Source of the DNA: an uncultured Oscillospiraceae bacterium
GTDB taxonomy: Bacteria > Bacillota > Clostridia > Oscillospirales > Oscillospiraceae
Direction: 5' to 3'
Assembly: GCA_900752445.1 (NCBI GenBank)
Contig: CAADVN010000272.1
Location: 1-19,017, forward strand
DNA length: 19,017 bases
The position numbers and the translations under genes were made by a program. Of the stretch, positions 6,432 through 14,312 are shown in pieces. The number at the start of each line of letters is the position of its first letter. The first letter of the stretch is position 1. Under the pieces are notes generated by a model. The model was given only the letters and a program-made list of their open reading frames with translations. It was not told where the DNA came from and made no database searches.

Positions 6432-6461
6432 AGTATACCATGCCTGTCAAGCGCCTTTCAA
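6432..6461 (-). promoter_or_regulatory. Promoter of smpB
   Basis: On the minus strand TTGAAA (6461-6456) and TATACT (6437-6432) are 18 bases apart, a good vegetative promoter. The start point would fall near 6425, leaving a leader of about 20 nt before the GTG start. A TTGACA lies closer, but only 7 bases from the -10 box, too near to serve. The promoter overlaps the last codons of the upstream 78-aa gene. Confidence 0.6.
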
Positions 6462-6694
6462 CCGAATAATGGCAGCGCCCAGTCCGCTATCTCCACCCTG
6501 AGCTCCGGCGCGGGCCGCGCGAGGATGAGCGTGCCGCCGCCGCTGCGGAAAAGCTCCAGCTCCGTCCGCGCCCAGGGCTCGCGCCCGCACAGCTTCAGCG
6601 CCGCCCTCACAAGCCCCGCCGCCGTTCCGGGAGTCTCTATCACCGTATGTACGCTTATCGCTACGCAGCCTTCGCCTATCACCTGTATCTCCAT
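6458..6694 (-). CDS. Small uncharacterised protein, 78 aa
   Basis: A 78-aa protein without signal peptide or membrane helix. The ATG at 6694 has GGAGG seven bases upstream, which supports it as a real gene. It starts MEIQVIGEGCVAISVHTV and ends EIADWALPLFG. The N-terminal beta strand, the central helix and the strand LELFRSGGGTLILARP faintly recall the N-terminal adaptor domain of MecA (substrate adaptor of ClpC), including the GGGTLIL position. This is only a weak pattern resemblance and the C-terminal domain of MecA is absent. It lies just upstream of smpB on the same strand and divergent from the NUDIX hydrolase gene. Confidence 0.65.
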   Translation of the reverse strand: MEIQVIGEGCVAISVHTVIETPGTAAGLVRAALKLCGREPWARTELELFRSGGGTLILARPAPELRVEIADWALPLFG

Positions 6695-6713
6695 TTCACC
6701 GCCTCCTTAAACC

Positions 6714-6742
6714 ATCATGGCCCGCCCGCAGCGCGCGGTCAA
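6714..6742 (-). promoter_or_regulatory. Possible promoter of the 78-aa gene
   Basis: On the minus strand TTGACC (6742-6737) and CATGAT (6719-6714) are 17 bases apart. The -10 box matches only 4 of 6, and the start point would fall almost on the ribosome site, so this is a weak call. Confidence 0.35.
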
Positions 6743-6753
6743 GTCAAAAATGC

Positions 6754-6787
6754 TGGTAATGCGGCGCAGGATATGGTAATATGGTAA
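6754..6787 (+). promoter_or_regulatory. TGGTAA repeats and possible extended -10
   Basis: TGGTAA occurs three times (6754-6759, 6774-6779, 6782-6787), the first two exactly 20 bases apart. The middle copy overlaps an extended -10 element, TGG followed by TAATAT at 6777-6782, without a good -35 box. This would serve the walR operon starting with the NUDIX gene. An activator-bound promoter is possible but unproven. Confidence 0.3.
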
Positions 6788-6820
6788 ACGGATAAATATG
6801 TTCACTACGGAGGCGTCAAA

Positions 6821-7360
6821 ATGTCATACGAAAAAACGATAGAGAAGAACACCGTCTACGAGGGCGTCATCGTGAACGTCCGCAGGGACAAGGCCGAGCT
6901 CGTGAACGGCAAGGTCGTGGGCCGCGAGGTCGTGGAGCACCCCGGCGGGGTCACGGTCATACCTGTGGAGCCGGACGGCACCGTCTGGTGCGTGCGGCAG
7001 TTCCGCTACCCCTTCGGACGCGAGATGCTCGAGGTCCCGGCCGGCAAACTCGAGCGCGGCGAGGACCCCTTTGAGTGCGCCGTGAGGGAGCTCTCGGAGG
7101 AGACGGGGCTCACGGCGGACGAGTTCGTCTACCTCGGGCCCTGCTGCACCTCGCCCGGCTTCTCTACCGAGGTGCTTCACATCTACCTCGCCCTCGGCCT
7201 GCACCAGGGCGCCATGCACCTTGACCCGGACGAGTTTTTGAACGTCGAGAAATACGGGCTCGAGGAGCTGACCGACAGGGTCATGTCCGGCGAGATTGAC
7301 GACGCCAAGACCATCATAGCCGTGCTCAAGGCAAAGAGATATCTGGAGGACAGGAAATGA
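6821..7360 (+). CDS. NUDIX hydrolase, ADP-ribose pyrophosphatase type
   Basis: A 179-aa NUDIX enzyme, which probably hydrolyses ADP-ribose to AMP and ribose 5-phosphate. The NUDIX box is complete at residues 75-97 (G75, E81, R89 E90, E93 E94, G96), binding the catalytic magnesium. The N-terminal strand VEHPGGVTVIPVEPDGTVW and the VRQFRYPFGREMLEVPAGKL segment are typical of the ADP-ribose subgroup (NudF-like). SPGFSTEVLHIYLA after the box also fits that subgroup. GGAGG lies seven bases before the ATG. Its stop overlaps the start of walR by four bases (ATGA), so the two are translated together. Confidence 0.9.
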   Translation: MSYEKTIEKNTVYEGVIVNVRRDKAELVNGKVVGREVVEHPGGVTVIPVEPDGTVWCVRQFRYPFGREMLEVPAGKLERGEDPFECAVRELSEETGLTADEFVYLGPCCTSPGFSTEVLHIYLALGLHQGAMHLDPDEFLNVEKYGLEELTDRVMSGEIDDAKTIIAVLKAKRYLEDRK

Positions 7361-8055
7361 ACAGGAAGGTGCTCATCGTCGATGACGAGCGGTCCATCGT
7401 CGATATACTGCGCTACAATCTGGAGAAGAACGACATGACGGCCATCTGCGCCTACGACGGCGTCGAGGGCCTGCGCCTGGCGCGCGAGAGCGACCCGGAC
7501 GTCATATTGCTGGACGTCATGCTGCCCGGCATGGACGGCTTTGAGGTCTGCCGCACGCTCAGGGCCGAGGGGAACAACGTGCCCATCATCATGATAACGG
7601 CGCGCGAGGAGGAGACGGACAAGGTCTTCGGCCTGGAGCTGGGCGCGGACGACTACATCACGAAGCCCTTTTCGATGCGCGAGCTGCTGGCGCGGGTGCG
7701 GACGAACATGCGCCGGGCGGCCTCGATGGCCCCGGCGGCGCCGGACGGGCCCGACGACCAGCTGCGGATAAAGGACATAGTCATCGACAGGACGCGCCGG
7801 GCCGTGTACAAGAACGGGCAGGAGCTCGAGCTCACGCAGAGGGAGTACGAGCTCATAAAATACCTGGCCGAGGACCCGGGCCGGGTCATGTCGCGCGAGG
7901 AGCTCATGGGCTCCGTGTGGCAGTACGACTATTTCGGCGACCTGCGGGCCGTGGACGTCGCGGTGCGCAGGCTGCGCGAGAAGCTCGAGGACAACCCCTC
8001 CGAGCCGGTCTACGTTATGACGAAGCGCGGCGCGGGCTACTATTTCGCTGACTGA
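7357..8055 (+). CDS. walR: Response regulator WalR (YycF)
   Basis: A 232-aa OmpR/PhoB-type response regulator, most likely WalR, which controls cell-wall hydrolase genes in Firmicutes. The receiver domain (residues 3-118) has the acidic pair D9 D10, phosphoacceptor D53 in LLDVMLPGMDG, T81 and K103 (DYITKPF). The C-terminal winged helix (about 135-232) contains LTQREYELIKYLAEDPGRV and the recognition helix AVDVAVRRLREKLE. Naming it WalR rather than another PhoB homologue rests on the downstream walK, yycH- and yycI-like, and walJ genes. It overlaps the NUDIX gene by four bases; walK follows after 10 bases. Confidence 0.92.
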   Translation: MNRKVLIVDDERSIVDILRYNLEKNDMTAICAYDGVEGLRLARESDPDVILLDVMLPGMDGFEVCRTLRAEGNNVPIIMITAREEETDKVFGLELGADDYITKPFSMRELLARVRTNMRRAASMAPAAPDGPDDQLRIKDIVIDRTRRAVYKNGQELELTQREYELIKYLAEDPGRVMSREELMGSVWQYDYFGDLRAVDVAVRRLREKLEDNPSEPVYVMTKRGAGYYFAD

Positions 8056-8065
8056 GGGCGGGAGC

Positions 8066-9508
8066 ATGAACAGGAGCCTGTATACGAAGCTCGTGCTCAT
8101 CATCATCTTCCTCATCATCGCGCTGACGGCGGTGACGGGCGTGTTTTTGACGAGGGGCGTGCGGAGCTTCTACCTCAACGAATTCTATGACCGGATGCAG
8201 GAGGTCTTCTCGGGCGCGGAGCTTGCGGCGGAGCTGCGGGCGGACGCCGCCGCAGAGGACCCGCAGCACATGGACGAGGTGCTGGCGGCCTACGCCGGGC
8301 GGCTCGGCATAGACACGGGCACGCGCAACTATCACATCCTTTCGGGCGACACCGGGGCCTGGATAACCGGCAGCACGGAGCCCGAAAACGGCATGATAGC
8401 CATAACGCCGAACATCATCACGGCCCTCTCGGGCGAGAGCGGATATGAGAGCGACCCGTCGGCGGACTACATGGACGTAGCCCTGCCCATAGAGGGCGGG
8501 GCCACGGGCTATATCGTCTATATCATCGACAACCGCGCCACGATGCAGGACCTGAACAGCCGGCTGCTGACCATCATCCTCGAGGCGATGGGCGTAGGCC
8601 TCATCATCTCGGCGCTCCTCAGCCTGCTGCTGGCAAAGACCATGATAGCGCCCATACAGGACCTGACCCGCGCGGCGGAGAAGGTCGCGGGCGGCGATTT
8701 CACGGACAAGGTGGACAACGAGTCGAAGGACGAGATAGGCGTGCTCACGCGCACCTTCAACGACATGGCCGTGCAGCTGGAGGACACGCTCTCGGATTTG
8801 AAGAAGTCCGAGCAGATGCGGCGCGAGTTCGTGGCGAACGTCTCGCACGAGCTGCGCACGCCGATAACGAGCGTCAAGAGCTATGCGGAGACGCTCGAGG
8901 GCGAGCCGGACATGCCCGAGGAGGTCAGGCAGCGGTTTTTGGGCGTAATCCTGAACGAGTCGGACCGGATGACGAAGATAGTGCAGGACCTGCTGACGCT
9001 CTCGAGGTTCGACGCGGGCAGCATAGAGTTCTGTTTTGAGGAGTTCAGCTTTGAGAAGTCGGTGCGGGACGTGTACAACGCCATGCGCATGGAGGCTCAG
9101 GCGCACGGGCACGAGTTCTCGCTGGAGCTGGAGATACCGCTGCCCAAGGTGCGCGGCGACAAGCAGAGGATAGAGCAGGTGCTCATAAACATGGTGTCGA
9201 ACGCCATAAAGTACACGAAAAACGGCGGCCGGATAAGCATGACGGCGGGCTGGAAGGACGAGATGGCCTGGTGCAGCGTGAAGGACAACGGCATCGGCAT
9301 CCCGCAGGATGACGCGGAGAAGGTGTTCGACCGGTTCTACCGTGTGGACAAGGCGCGCAGCCGCGAGTCGGGCGGCACGGGCCTGGGGCTGTCGATAGCG
9401 CAGGAGATCGTCGTGCGCCACGGCGGCAGGATAGAGCTTCAGAGCCGGCTGGGCAAGGGCACGCGGATAACGATGTGGCTGCCGGTGGAGGGGCCGAAGG
9501 ATGCGTAA
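8066..9508 (+). CDS. walK: Sensor histidine kinase WalK (YycG)
   Basis: A 480-aa membrane kinase that phosphorylates WalR. TM1 is about residues 8-28 and an extracytoplasmic sensor about 29-167. TM2 is about 168-190 and a HAMP linker about 191-243. HisKA has H261 in VSHELRTPITSV. The ATPase domain has N379 (NMVSNAIKYT), DNGIGIP (407-413) and GGTGLGLSIA (436-445). E262 and T265 next to the histidine fit a bifunctional kinase/phosphatase. Well-studied WalK proteins are near 600 aa and have a PAS domain between HAMP and HisKA. Here HAMP passes directly into the dimerisation helix, so the cytoplasmic PAS is absent. It overlaps the yycH-like gene by eight bases. Confidence 0.9.
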   Translation: MNRSLYTKLVLIIIFLIIALTAVTGVFLTRGVRSFYLNEFYDRMQEVFSGAELAAELRADAAAEDPQHMDEVLAAYAGRLGIDTGTRNYHILSGDTGAWITGSTEPENGMIAITPNIITALSGESGYESDPSADYMDVALPIEGGATGYIVYIIDNRATMQDLNSRLLTIILEAMGVGLIISALLSLLLAKTMIAPIQDLTRAAEKVAGGDFTDKVDNESKDEIGVLTRTFNDMAVQLEDTLSDLKKSEQMRREFVANVSHELRTPITSVKSYAETLEGEPDMPEEVRQRFLGVILNESDRMTKIVQDLLTLSRFDAGSIEFCFEEFSFEKSVRDVYNAMRMEAQAHGHEFSLELEIPLPKVRGDKQRIEQVLINMVSNAIKYTKNGGRISMTAGWKDEMAWCSVKDNGIGIPQDDAEKVFDRFYRVDKARSRESGGTGLGLSIAQEIVVRHGGRIELQSRLGKGTRITMWLPVEGPKDA

Positions 9509-10796
9509 GCGCGACGAGGCCGAAAAGCGCCGCACGAGGCGCCGGCTGCTCGGCTGGCTGCAAAACCTGGTCATCGTGCTGCTGCTCATTTCGACGGCGG
9601 CGCTGGTCGCTGAGACGGGAGTGCTGGAGCTTACAGATAAGCTGGGCACGGCGGACCAGGGCCAGGCGGGCCTGGACCAGCTTACCGCCTATACCGCGGC
9701 GGCCAGGCCCTTCTGCATGGTGCTGACGCCGGAATCGGGGCTGCACAGCGCGATAATGTATGAGGCTGAGGCGCTGGAGCTGGCCTATGAGCGCTACTCG
9801 ACCGCGCTGGCTGAGGCGCTGGGCTCCTCGGGCGAGCCGGAGCCCATAAGCGATGAACAGTGGCAGGCGGCGCTGCACGGGCCGGGCATTTACTTCGACT
9901 ACTACGGCGACTTCCAGCTGTCCATCCTGGCCATCTGGCTGGGGACGCAGATGAACGGCGAGGCCTCGGGCCACACGGCGCGGCGGCTGTGCCTTGCGAT
10001 CGAGGACGAGCGCGTGTGGCTGTACTATGTCCGCGAGCGGGGCGAGGGCGGGATGTACCGCTGCGCCACTGCTCTGCCCGCGTCTGAGCTCGCGTCCCGG
10101 GTGTCGGAGAGCATGCCGAACGGCGCGGAATACAACTTCGAGCAGGACAGCCCCTTTGCGGACATAGACCCGTATATGGTGCTGCTGGGCGACGACGTGC
10201 GGCTCGAGTCCGCAAAGGCGTCGAACTCACTGCATACGGCGGACACGGACGCCATAATGAGCCGGCTGGGCATGAACAGCTACCTGGCCCTGAGCTATCC
10301 CGAGTCGGACGGCGGCACGGTAAAGATAGAGGGAGAGGCGACTCTGAGGCTGGGCGCGGACGGCGAGCTGCGGTATACCCGGCGCGTGCAGGAGGACGAG
10401 GATGCGGCGCGGCTGTCGCCCTCGGACGCGATAGAGCTGGGCAGGCAGCTGGTCGAGGGCACGGCCGGCGGCTGCGCGGGCGACGCGGAGCTGTGGCTGA
10501 GCTATATCTACTTTGACCGCGAGACGCAGTACTATACCCTCTGCTTCGACTACGTGCTGGCAGGCGTGCCGGTGAGCATATCGGGGCGGGAGAACGCGGT
10601 GGAGCTGAGCGTGTACGGCGGCAGCGTGGTGTCGGCGACGATGCTGTTCCGCTCGTACGAGCTGGGCGGCGGGCGCGAGACGCCATATCCATGCCGCATC
10701 GCCGCGACGCTGGTACAGTCCCAGGGCGGCGGTGAACCGAGGCTCTGCTACGTTGTCAGGCTCGAGGGCGTGTCCGCGGAGTGGAGGATCGTGTAG
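9501..10796 (+). CDS. yycH: YycH-like WalK regulator
   Basis: A 431-aa protein with a basic N-terminus, one membrane helix (about 19-37, LQNLVIVLLLISTAALVAET) and a large extracytoplasmic domain, the architecture of YycH/WalH. In Bacillus, YycH and YycI bind WalK through their membrane helices and modulate its activity. The sequence itself is weakly conserved, so the name leans on position: it overlaps walK by eight bases and abuts the yycI-like gene with no gap. The start ATG has only a GAAGG immediately upstream, so translation may depend on coupling to walK. Confidence 0.75.
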   Translation: MRKRDEAEKRRTRRRLLGWLQNLVIVLLLISTAALVAETGVLELTDKLGTADQGQAGLDQLTAYTAAARPFCMVLTPESGLHSAIMYEAEALELAYERYSTALAEALGSSGEPEPISDEQWQAALHGPGIYFDYYGDFQLSILAIWLGTQMNGEASGHTARRLCLAIEDERVWLYYVRERGEGGMYRCATALPASELASRVSESMPNGAEYNFEQDSPFADIDPYMVLLGDDVRLESAKASNSLHTADTDAIMSRLGMNSYLALSYPESDGGTVKIEGEATLRLGADGELRYTRRVQEDEDAARLSPSDAIELGRQLVEGTAGGCAGDAELWLSYIYFDRETQYYTLCFDYVLAGVPVSISGRENAVELSVYGGSVVSATMLFRSYELGGGRETPYPCRIAATLVQSQGGGEPRLCYVVRLEGVSAEWRIV

Positions 10797-11630
10797 ATGG
10801 ATTCGGTAAAGGTCAAAAACTTCATAATACTGGTACTGGTCATCGTGAACCTGGCGCTGCTGGTGGTGGTGGTCCGGGACAACATGCGCGGCAGCGAGCA
10901 GAGGCGGGACGCGATAGAGGGGGCTGCGGGCATACTCTCGGGCTACGGCATAGGCGTCTCGGAGGACGCGGACCTGAGCGAGCGCGAGGCGAGCGTCTAC
11001 AGCCTGTCGCGCAGCGAGGGCATGGAGCAGCAGGCTGCGGAGAGCATACTGGGCAGCACGGAGAAGACGGACAGGGGCGGCGGCATCATGTACTACAGCG
11101 GCGCACTGGGCGAGGCGACATTCCGCAGCACGGGCGGCGTGGAGCTGCAGTTTTACGGCATCAGCGCGCCGCAGACGGACGACCCGGAGGCCATGGCGCT
11201 GGAGTATACGCATATCCTCGGCGCGACTGAGGCGAAGGACGACGGGGCGGTGAGCGTGACGGCGGGCGCGAGCTCGACCACCGTGGAGGTCTGCTGCGCC
11301 TGGCTGGACGCGCGGATAATAAACTGCCGGCTGACCTTCACCTTCAAGGAGGGCAAGCTTCTGTATATAAGCGGCTCGCGCCCGCTGGGCGAGACGGTGT
11401 CCGAGCAGGAGGCGCGGATAATAGACGTTCCGACGGTGCTCATGCGTTTTATAGAGCTGACGCAGGAGAAGGGCATGGTGTGCAGCATGCTCGAGGAGCT
11501 GGAGCTGTGCTATGTGTATACGGCCTCGGCCTCGGGCGGCGGCAGCCTGAGCCCGGTCTGGAGGCTCGTGACCGACACGGGCGAGCTGTACGTGAACGCC
11601 CTGAGCGGGAAAGAGGAAGCGGTGAGCTAA
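10797..11630 (+). CDS. yycI: YycI-like WalK regulator
   Basis: A 277-aa protein with an N-terminal membrane helix (about 7-26, KNFIILVLVIVNLALLVVVV) and an extracytoplasmic domain that ends in a YycI-like strand pattern (YVYTASASGGGSLSPVWRLV, followed by TGELYVNALSG). YycI/WalI works with YycH on WalK. The ATG directly follows the TAG of the yycH-like gene. It ends the first tight group: a strong promoter for murA begins six bases after its stop. Confidence 0.8.
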   Translation: MDSVKVKNFIILVLVIVNLALLVVVVRDNMRGSEQRRDAIEGAAGILSGYGIGVSEDADLSEREASVYSLSRSEGMEQQAAESILGSTEKTDRGGGIMYYSGALGEATFRSTGGVELQFYGISAPQTDDPEAMALEYTHILGATEAKDDGAVSVTAGASSTTVEVCCAWLDARIINCRLTFTFKEGKLLYISGSRPLGETVSEQEARIIDVPTVLMRFIELTQEKGMVCSMLEELELCYVYTASASGGGSLSPVWRLVTDTGELYVNALSGKEEAVS

Positions 11631-11635
11631 TGTTC

Positions 11636-11664
11636 TTGAAAAAATGGTAATGATGTGTTAAAAT
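11636..11664 (+). promoter_or_regulatory. Strong promoter of the murA-walJ group
   Basis: TTGAAA (11636-11641) and TAAAAT (11659-11664) are 17 bases apart, and the -10 box is preceded by TGT, making an extended -10. This is the best vegetative promoter on the plus strand of the window. It would give a leader of about 80 nt before the TTG start of murA. Bases 11665-11739 hold no other signal I can name. Confidence 0.65.
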
Positions 11665-11752
11665 GTTTTGTTAGTATGGCGTCCGAAGGGACAAAATATC
11701 TCTGGTATCTATCCGGCGGCGCGCGGGCGCTGTCAGCGGAAGGTGAGATTTT

Positions 11753-13054
11753 TTGGATAAATATATAATCAAGGGCGGCAAGCCTCTCTACGGCGAGGTA
11801 GAGGTCAGCGGCGCGAAAAACGCGGCGGTGGCGATAATTCCGGCTGCTCTGATGGTGAACGGGGTCTGCCGGCTGGAGAATATACCCCAGATAAGCGACG
11901 CGGACATGCTCATGACCATTCTGGAGCATCTGGGCGCGAAGATAAGGCTTGTGAATAAAAATACAGTCGATATAGACTGCACGGAGGTCCGGTACACGGA
12001 CGCGCCGTATGACCTCATGCGGAAGATACGGGCCTCGTACTATCTTATCGGCGCGATGCTGGGCAGGTTCGGCGCGGCGAAGACGACGATGCCGGGCGGC
12101 TGCAACTTCGGCGTGCGGCCCATCGACCAGCATATCAAGGGCATGACGGCCCTGGGCGCGGAGGTCGAGGTCACGGGCGGCTTCGTCTACGCGAAGGCGC
12201 TGGACGGGAAGCTGCACGGCACGCGGATATATCTCGACAAGGTCTCCGTGGGCGCTACGATGAACATCATCCTCGCGGCGTCGATGGCGCGGGGCCGGAC
12301 GGTCATCGAGAACGCGGCGAAGGAGCCGCACATCGTCGATTTGGCGAACTTTTTGAACTCCATGGGCGCGGACGTGCGCGGCGCGGGCACGGATTCGGTG
12401 AAGATAAACGGCACCGACAGCCTGCACGGCGGGACGTACACGATAATCCCCGACCAGATAGAGGCGGGGACCTACATGGTCGCCGCTGCCGCCGCCGGCG
12501 GCGAGGTGAAGATAAACAACGTCATACCGAGGCACCTCGAGTCCATCTCGGCGAAGCTGAGGGAGATGGGCGTCACGGTAATAGCGGGCGAGGACTCGGT
12601 GACGGTTAAAAGCTCGGGGCGGCTCAGGAGGGTCAATATCAAGACCATGCCCTATCCGGGCTTCCCGACGGACATGCAGCCGCAGTTTGCGGCGGCGCTG
12701 TGCCTTGCGGGCGGCATGAGCACGATAACGGAGGGCATCTACGACAACCGGTTCAAGTACCTGACGGAGCTGCGCAAGATGGGCGCGCAGGTGCAGGTGG
12801 ACGGGCGCACGGCCATGATAGAGGGTGTGGAAAAGCTCTGCGGCGCGCCGGTGGCGGCCTGCGATTTGAGGGCGGGCGCCGCCATGGTCATAGCGGGCCT
12901 GACGGCCGAGGGCACGACGGAGGTCGAGGACGTGCACTATATAGAGCGCGGGTACGAGGACTTCGTCGGCAAGCTGCGCGGCCTGGGCGCAGAGATAGCG
13001 CTGGTGCACGAGCCGGACGAGCCGGAGCGGATGAAATCGGTGAACGCGGGCTGA
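11753..13054 (+). CDS. murA: UDP-GlcNAc 1-carboxyvinyltransferase MurA
   Basis: A 433-aa enzyme of the first committed step of peptidoglycan synthesis: it transfers enolpyruvate from PEP to UDP-N-acetylglucosamine in the cytoplasm. Visible are SGAKNA (K22, N23), the active-site loop GGCNFGVRPIDQH with C117, and PGFPTDMQ with catalytic D307. The cysteine is the fosfomycin target, so no intrinsic resistance is expected from this copy. It starts with TTG at 11753; AAGGTGAG is placed well upstream and the protein begins at the family's usual point (DKYIIKGGKPLYGEVEVSGA). Clostridia often have two MurA copies; I cannot tell which this is. Its stop overlaps the walJ start by one base. Confidence 0.96.
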   Translation: MDKYIIKGGKPLYGEVEVSGAKNAAVAIIPAALMVNGVCRLENIPQISDADMLMTILEHLGAKIRLVNKNTVDIDCTEVRYTDAPYDLMRKIRASYYLIGAMLGRFGAAKTTMPGGCNFGVRPIDQHIKGMTALGAEVEVTGGFVYAKALDGKLHGTRIYLDKVSVGATMNIILAASMARGRTVIENAAKEPHIVDLANFLNSMGADVRGAGTDSVKINGTDSLHGGTYTIIPDQIEAGTYMVAAAAAGGEVKINNVIPRHLESISAKLREMGVTVIAGEDSVTVKSSGRLRRVNIKTMPYPGFPTDMQPQFAAALCLAGGMSTITEGIYDNRFKYLTELRKMGAQVQVDGRTAMIEGVEKLCGAPVAACDLRAGAAMVIAGLTAEGTTEVEDVHYIERGYEDFVGKLRGLGAEIALVHEPDEPERMKSVNAG

Positions 13055-13842
13055 TGCGGATAAGCGTATTTGCCAGCGGCTCGACGGGCAACTGCACGCT
13101 GGTGCAGGCGGGCGGCGAGCGGCTGCTCATAGATGCGGGCATTTCGCTGCGGCGGATAACGGCGTTTCTCGCGGCTGAGGGGCTCAGGCCGGGCGAGCTG
13201 TCGGCGGTGCTCGTAACGCACGAGCACGGCGACCATGTGTCGGGCCTGGAGATGCTCACGAAGAAGCACGGGGTCCGGATACTCGCGCCGAGGACGGTGG
13301 CGGCGAGGCTGCGCGGCGCGCTGCCGGCGACTGAGGATTACATAGAGACGATACGCGCGGGCGAGAGCTTCAGTATAGGCGGGGCGGAGGCCTGCGCCTT
13401 TCACACGCTGCACGACACGGACGAGAGCGTGGGCTACAGGATAGAGGAATACGGCGGCTCCTTCGGCTACTGCACGGACCTCGGCTGCCTGACGGACGAG
13501 GTGCTGGAGGCGATGTCGGGCGTGGAGCTGGCGGTGATAGAGTCGAATTACGACGAGCGCATGCTCTGCGACGGGTACTATCCCGTGCATCTGAAGCGGC
13601 GGATACTGTCGGAGCACGGGCATCTGTCGAACGAGGACGCGGGCAGGCTCGCGGTGCACCTGGCTAGGAACGGCGCGCGCAGCGTGGTGCTGGGGCATTT
13701 GAGCCGCGAGAACAACCGCCCGGAGCTGGCGCTGCGGGCCGTAGGCGGCGCGCTGGCCGCGGCCGGCGAGGAATTGGAGCTCTGCGCGGCCCCGCCGCTG
13801 GGCGCCGTGTACATGGAGGCTGGGACGCGATGCCGGGCCTGA
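13054..13842 (+). CDS. walJ: WalJ (YycJ) metallo-beta-lactamase-fold hydrolase
   Basis: A 262-aa metallo-beta-lactamase-fold protein of the YycJ/WalJ family, linked to coordinating cell-wall work and DNA replication in Firmicutes; its substrate is probably nucleic acid. The family signature is complete: SGSTGNCTLV at the N-terminus, LLIDAGISLRRI, the zinc motif THEHGDH (H56, H58, D60, H61), YCTDLG, ESNYD, HGHLSNEDA and GHLSRENN. The ATG at 13054 overlaps the murA stop, and the protein begins exactly where the family does. It overlaps rlmH by 13 bases. Confidence 0.93.
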   Translation: MRISVFASGSTGNCTLVQAGGERLLIDAGISLRRITAFLAAEGLRPGELSAVLVTHEHGDHVSGLEMLTKKHGVRILAPRTVAARLRGALPATEDYIETIRAGESFSIGGAEACAFHTLHDTDESVGYRIEEYGGSFGYCTDLGCLTDEVLEAMSGVELAVIESNYDERMLCDGYYPVHLKRRILSEHGHLSNEDAGRLAVHLARNGARSVVLGHLSRENNRPELALRAVGGALAAAGEELELCAAPPLGAVYMEAGTRCRA

Positions 13843-14297
13843 CCTTCGTGTTTGTGGGAAAGATGCGCGAGCGGCATTATATCGACGCGTTCGAGGAGTA
13901 TTACAAGCGGCTCGGGGCTTTCACGAAGCCGGAGCTGCGGGAGATAGCCGAGGAGCGGCTGCCGGAGCAGCCCTCGGAAAAGGAGATAGCCCAGGCGCTG
14001 GGGAGAGAGGCCGCGGAGATAGAAAAGGCCGTGCCGAAGGGAGCGTATACGGTGGCGCTCTGCGTGGAGGGCCGGGCGATGTCCAGCGAGGAGCTGGCGC
14101 GGGCCCTTGAGGGCAAGCCGAAGCTGTGCTTTGTCGTGGGCGGCTCGTTCGGGCTGGACGAGGGTGTGAAGCGGCGGGCGGACCTGCGGCTTTCGATGTC
14201 GAAGATGACCTTCCCGCACCACCTTGCGCGGGTGATGCTGGCGGAGCAGGTATACAGGGCGTTCACCATAATAAACGGCGGGCGCTATCACAAGTGA
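13830..14297 (+). CDS. rlmH: 23S rRNA (pseudouridine1915-N3)-methyltransferase
   Basis: A 155-aa SPOUT-class enzyme that methylates pseudouridine 1915 in helix 69 of 23S rRNA, using S-adenosylmethionine. The knot region is clear: FVVGGSFGLDEGV (101-113), then MSKMTFPHHLARVMLAEQVY and a C-terminal INGGRYHK, which is the family's invariant end. The length matches RlmH. It begins inside the end of walJ (13-base overlap), the same walJ-rlmH neighbourhood seen in other Firmicutes. Confidence 0.95.
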   Translation: MPGLTFVFVGKMRERHYIDAFEEYYKRLGAFTKPELREIAEERLPEQPSEKEIAQALGREAAEIEKAVPKGAYTVALCVEGRAMSSEELARALEGKPKLCFVVGGSFGLDEGVKRRADLRLSMSKMTFPHHLARVMLAEQVYRAFTIINGGRYHK

Positions 14298-14312
14298 GAG
14301 GGGAAACACAAG

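Noticed and set aside
6440..6450. TTGACA as the -35 box for smpB
   Set aside because: It is only 7 bases from TATACT; TTGAAA at 6461-6456 gives a proper 18-base spacing.
8015..9649. Minus-strand open frame of 544 codons opposite walK
   Set aside because: Arginine/leucine/histidine-rich antisense shadow of the walK coding strand with no recognisable motif.
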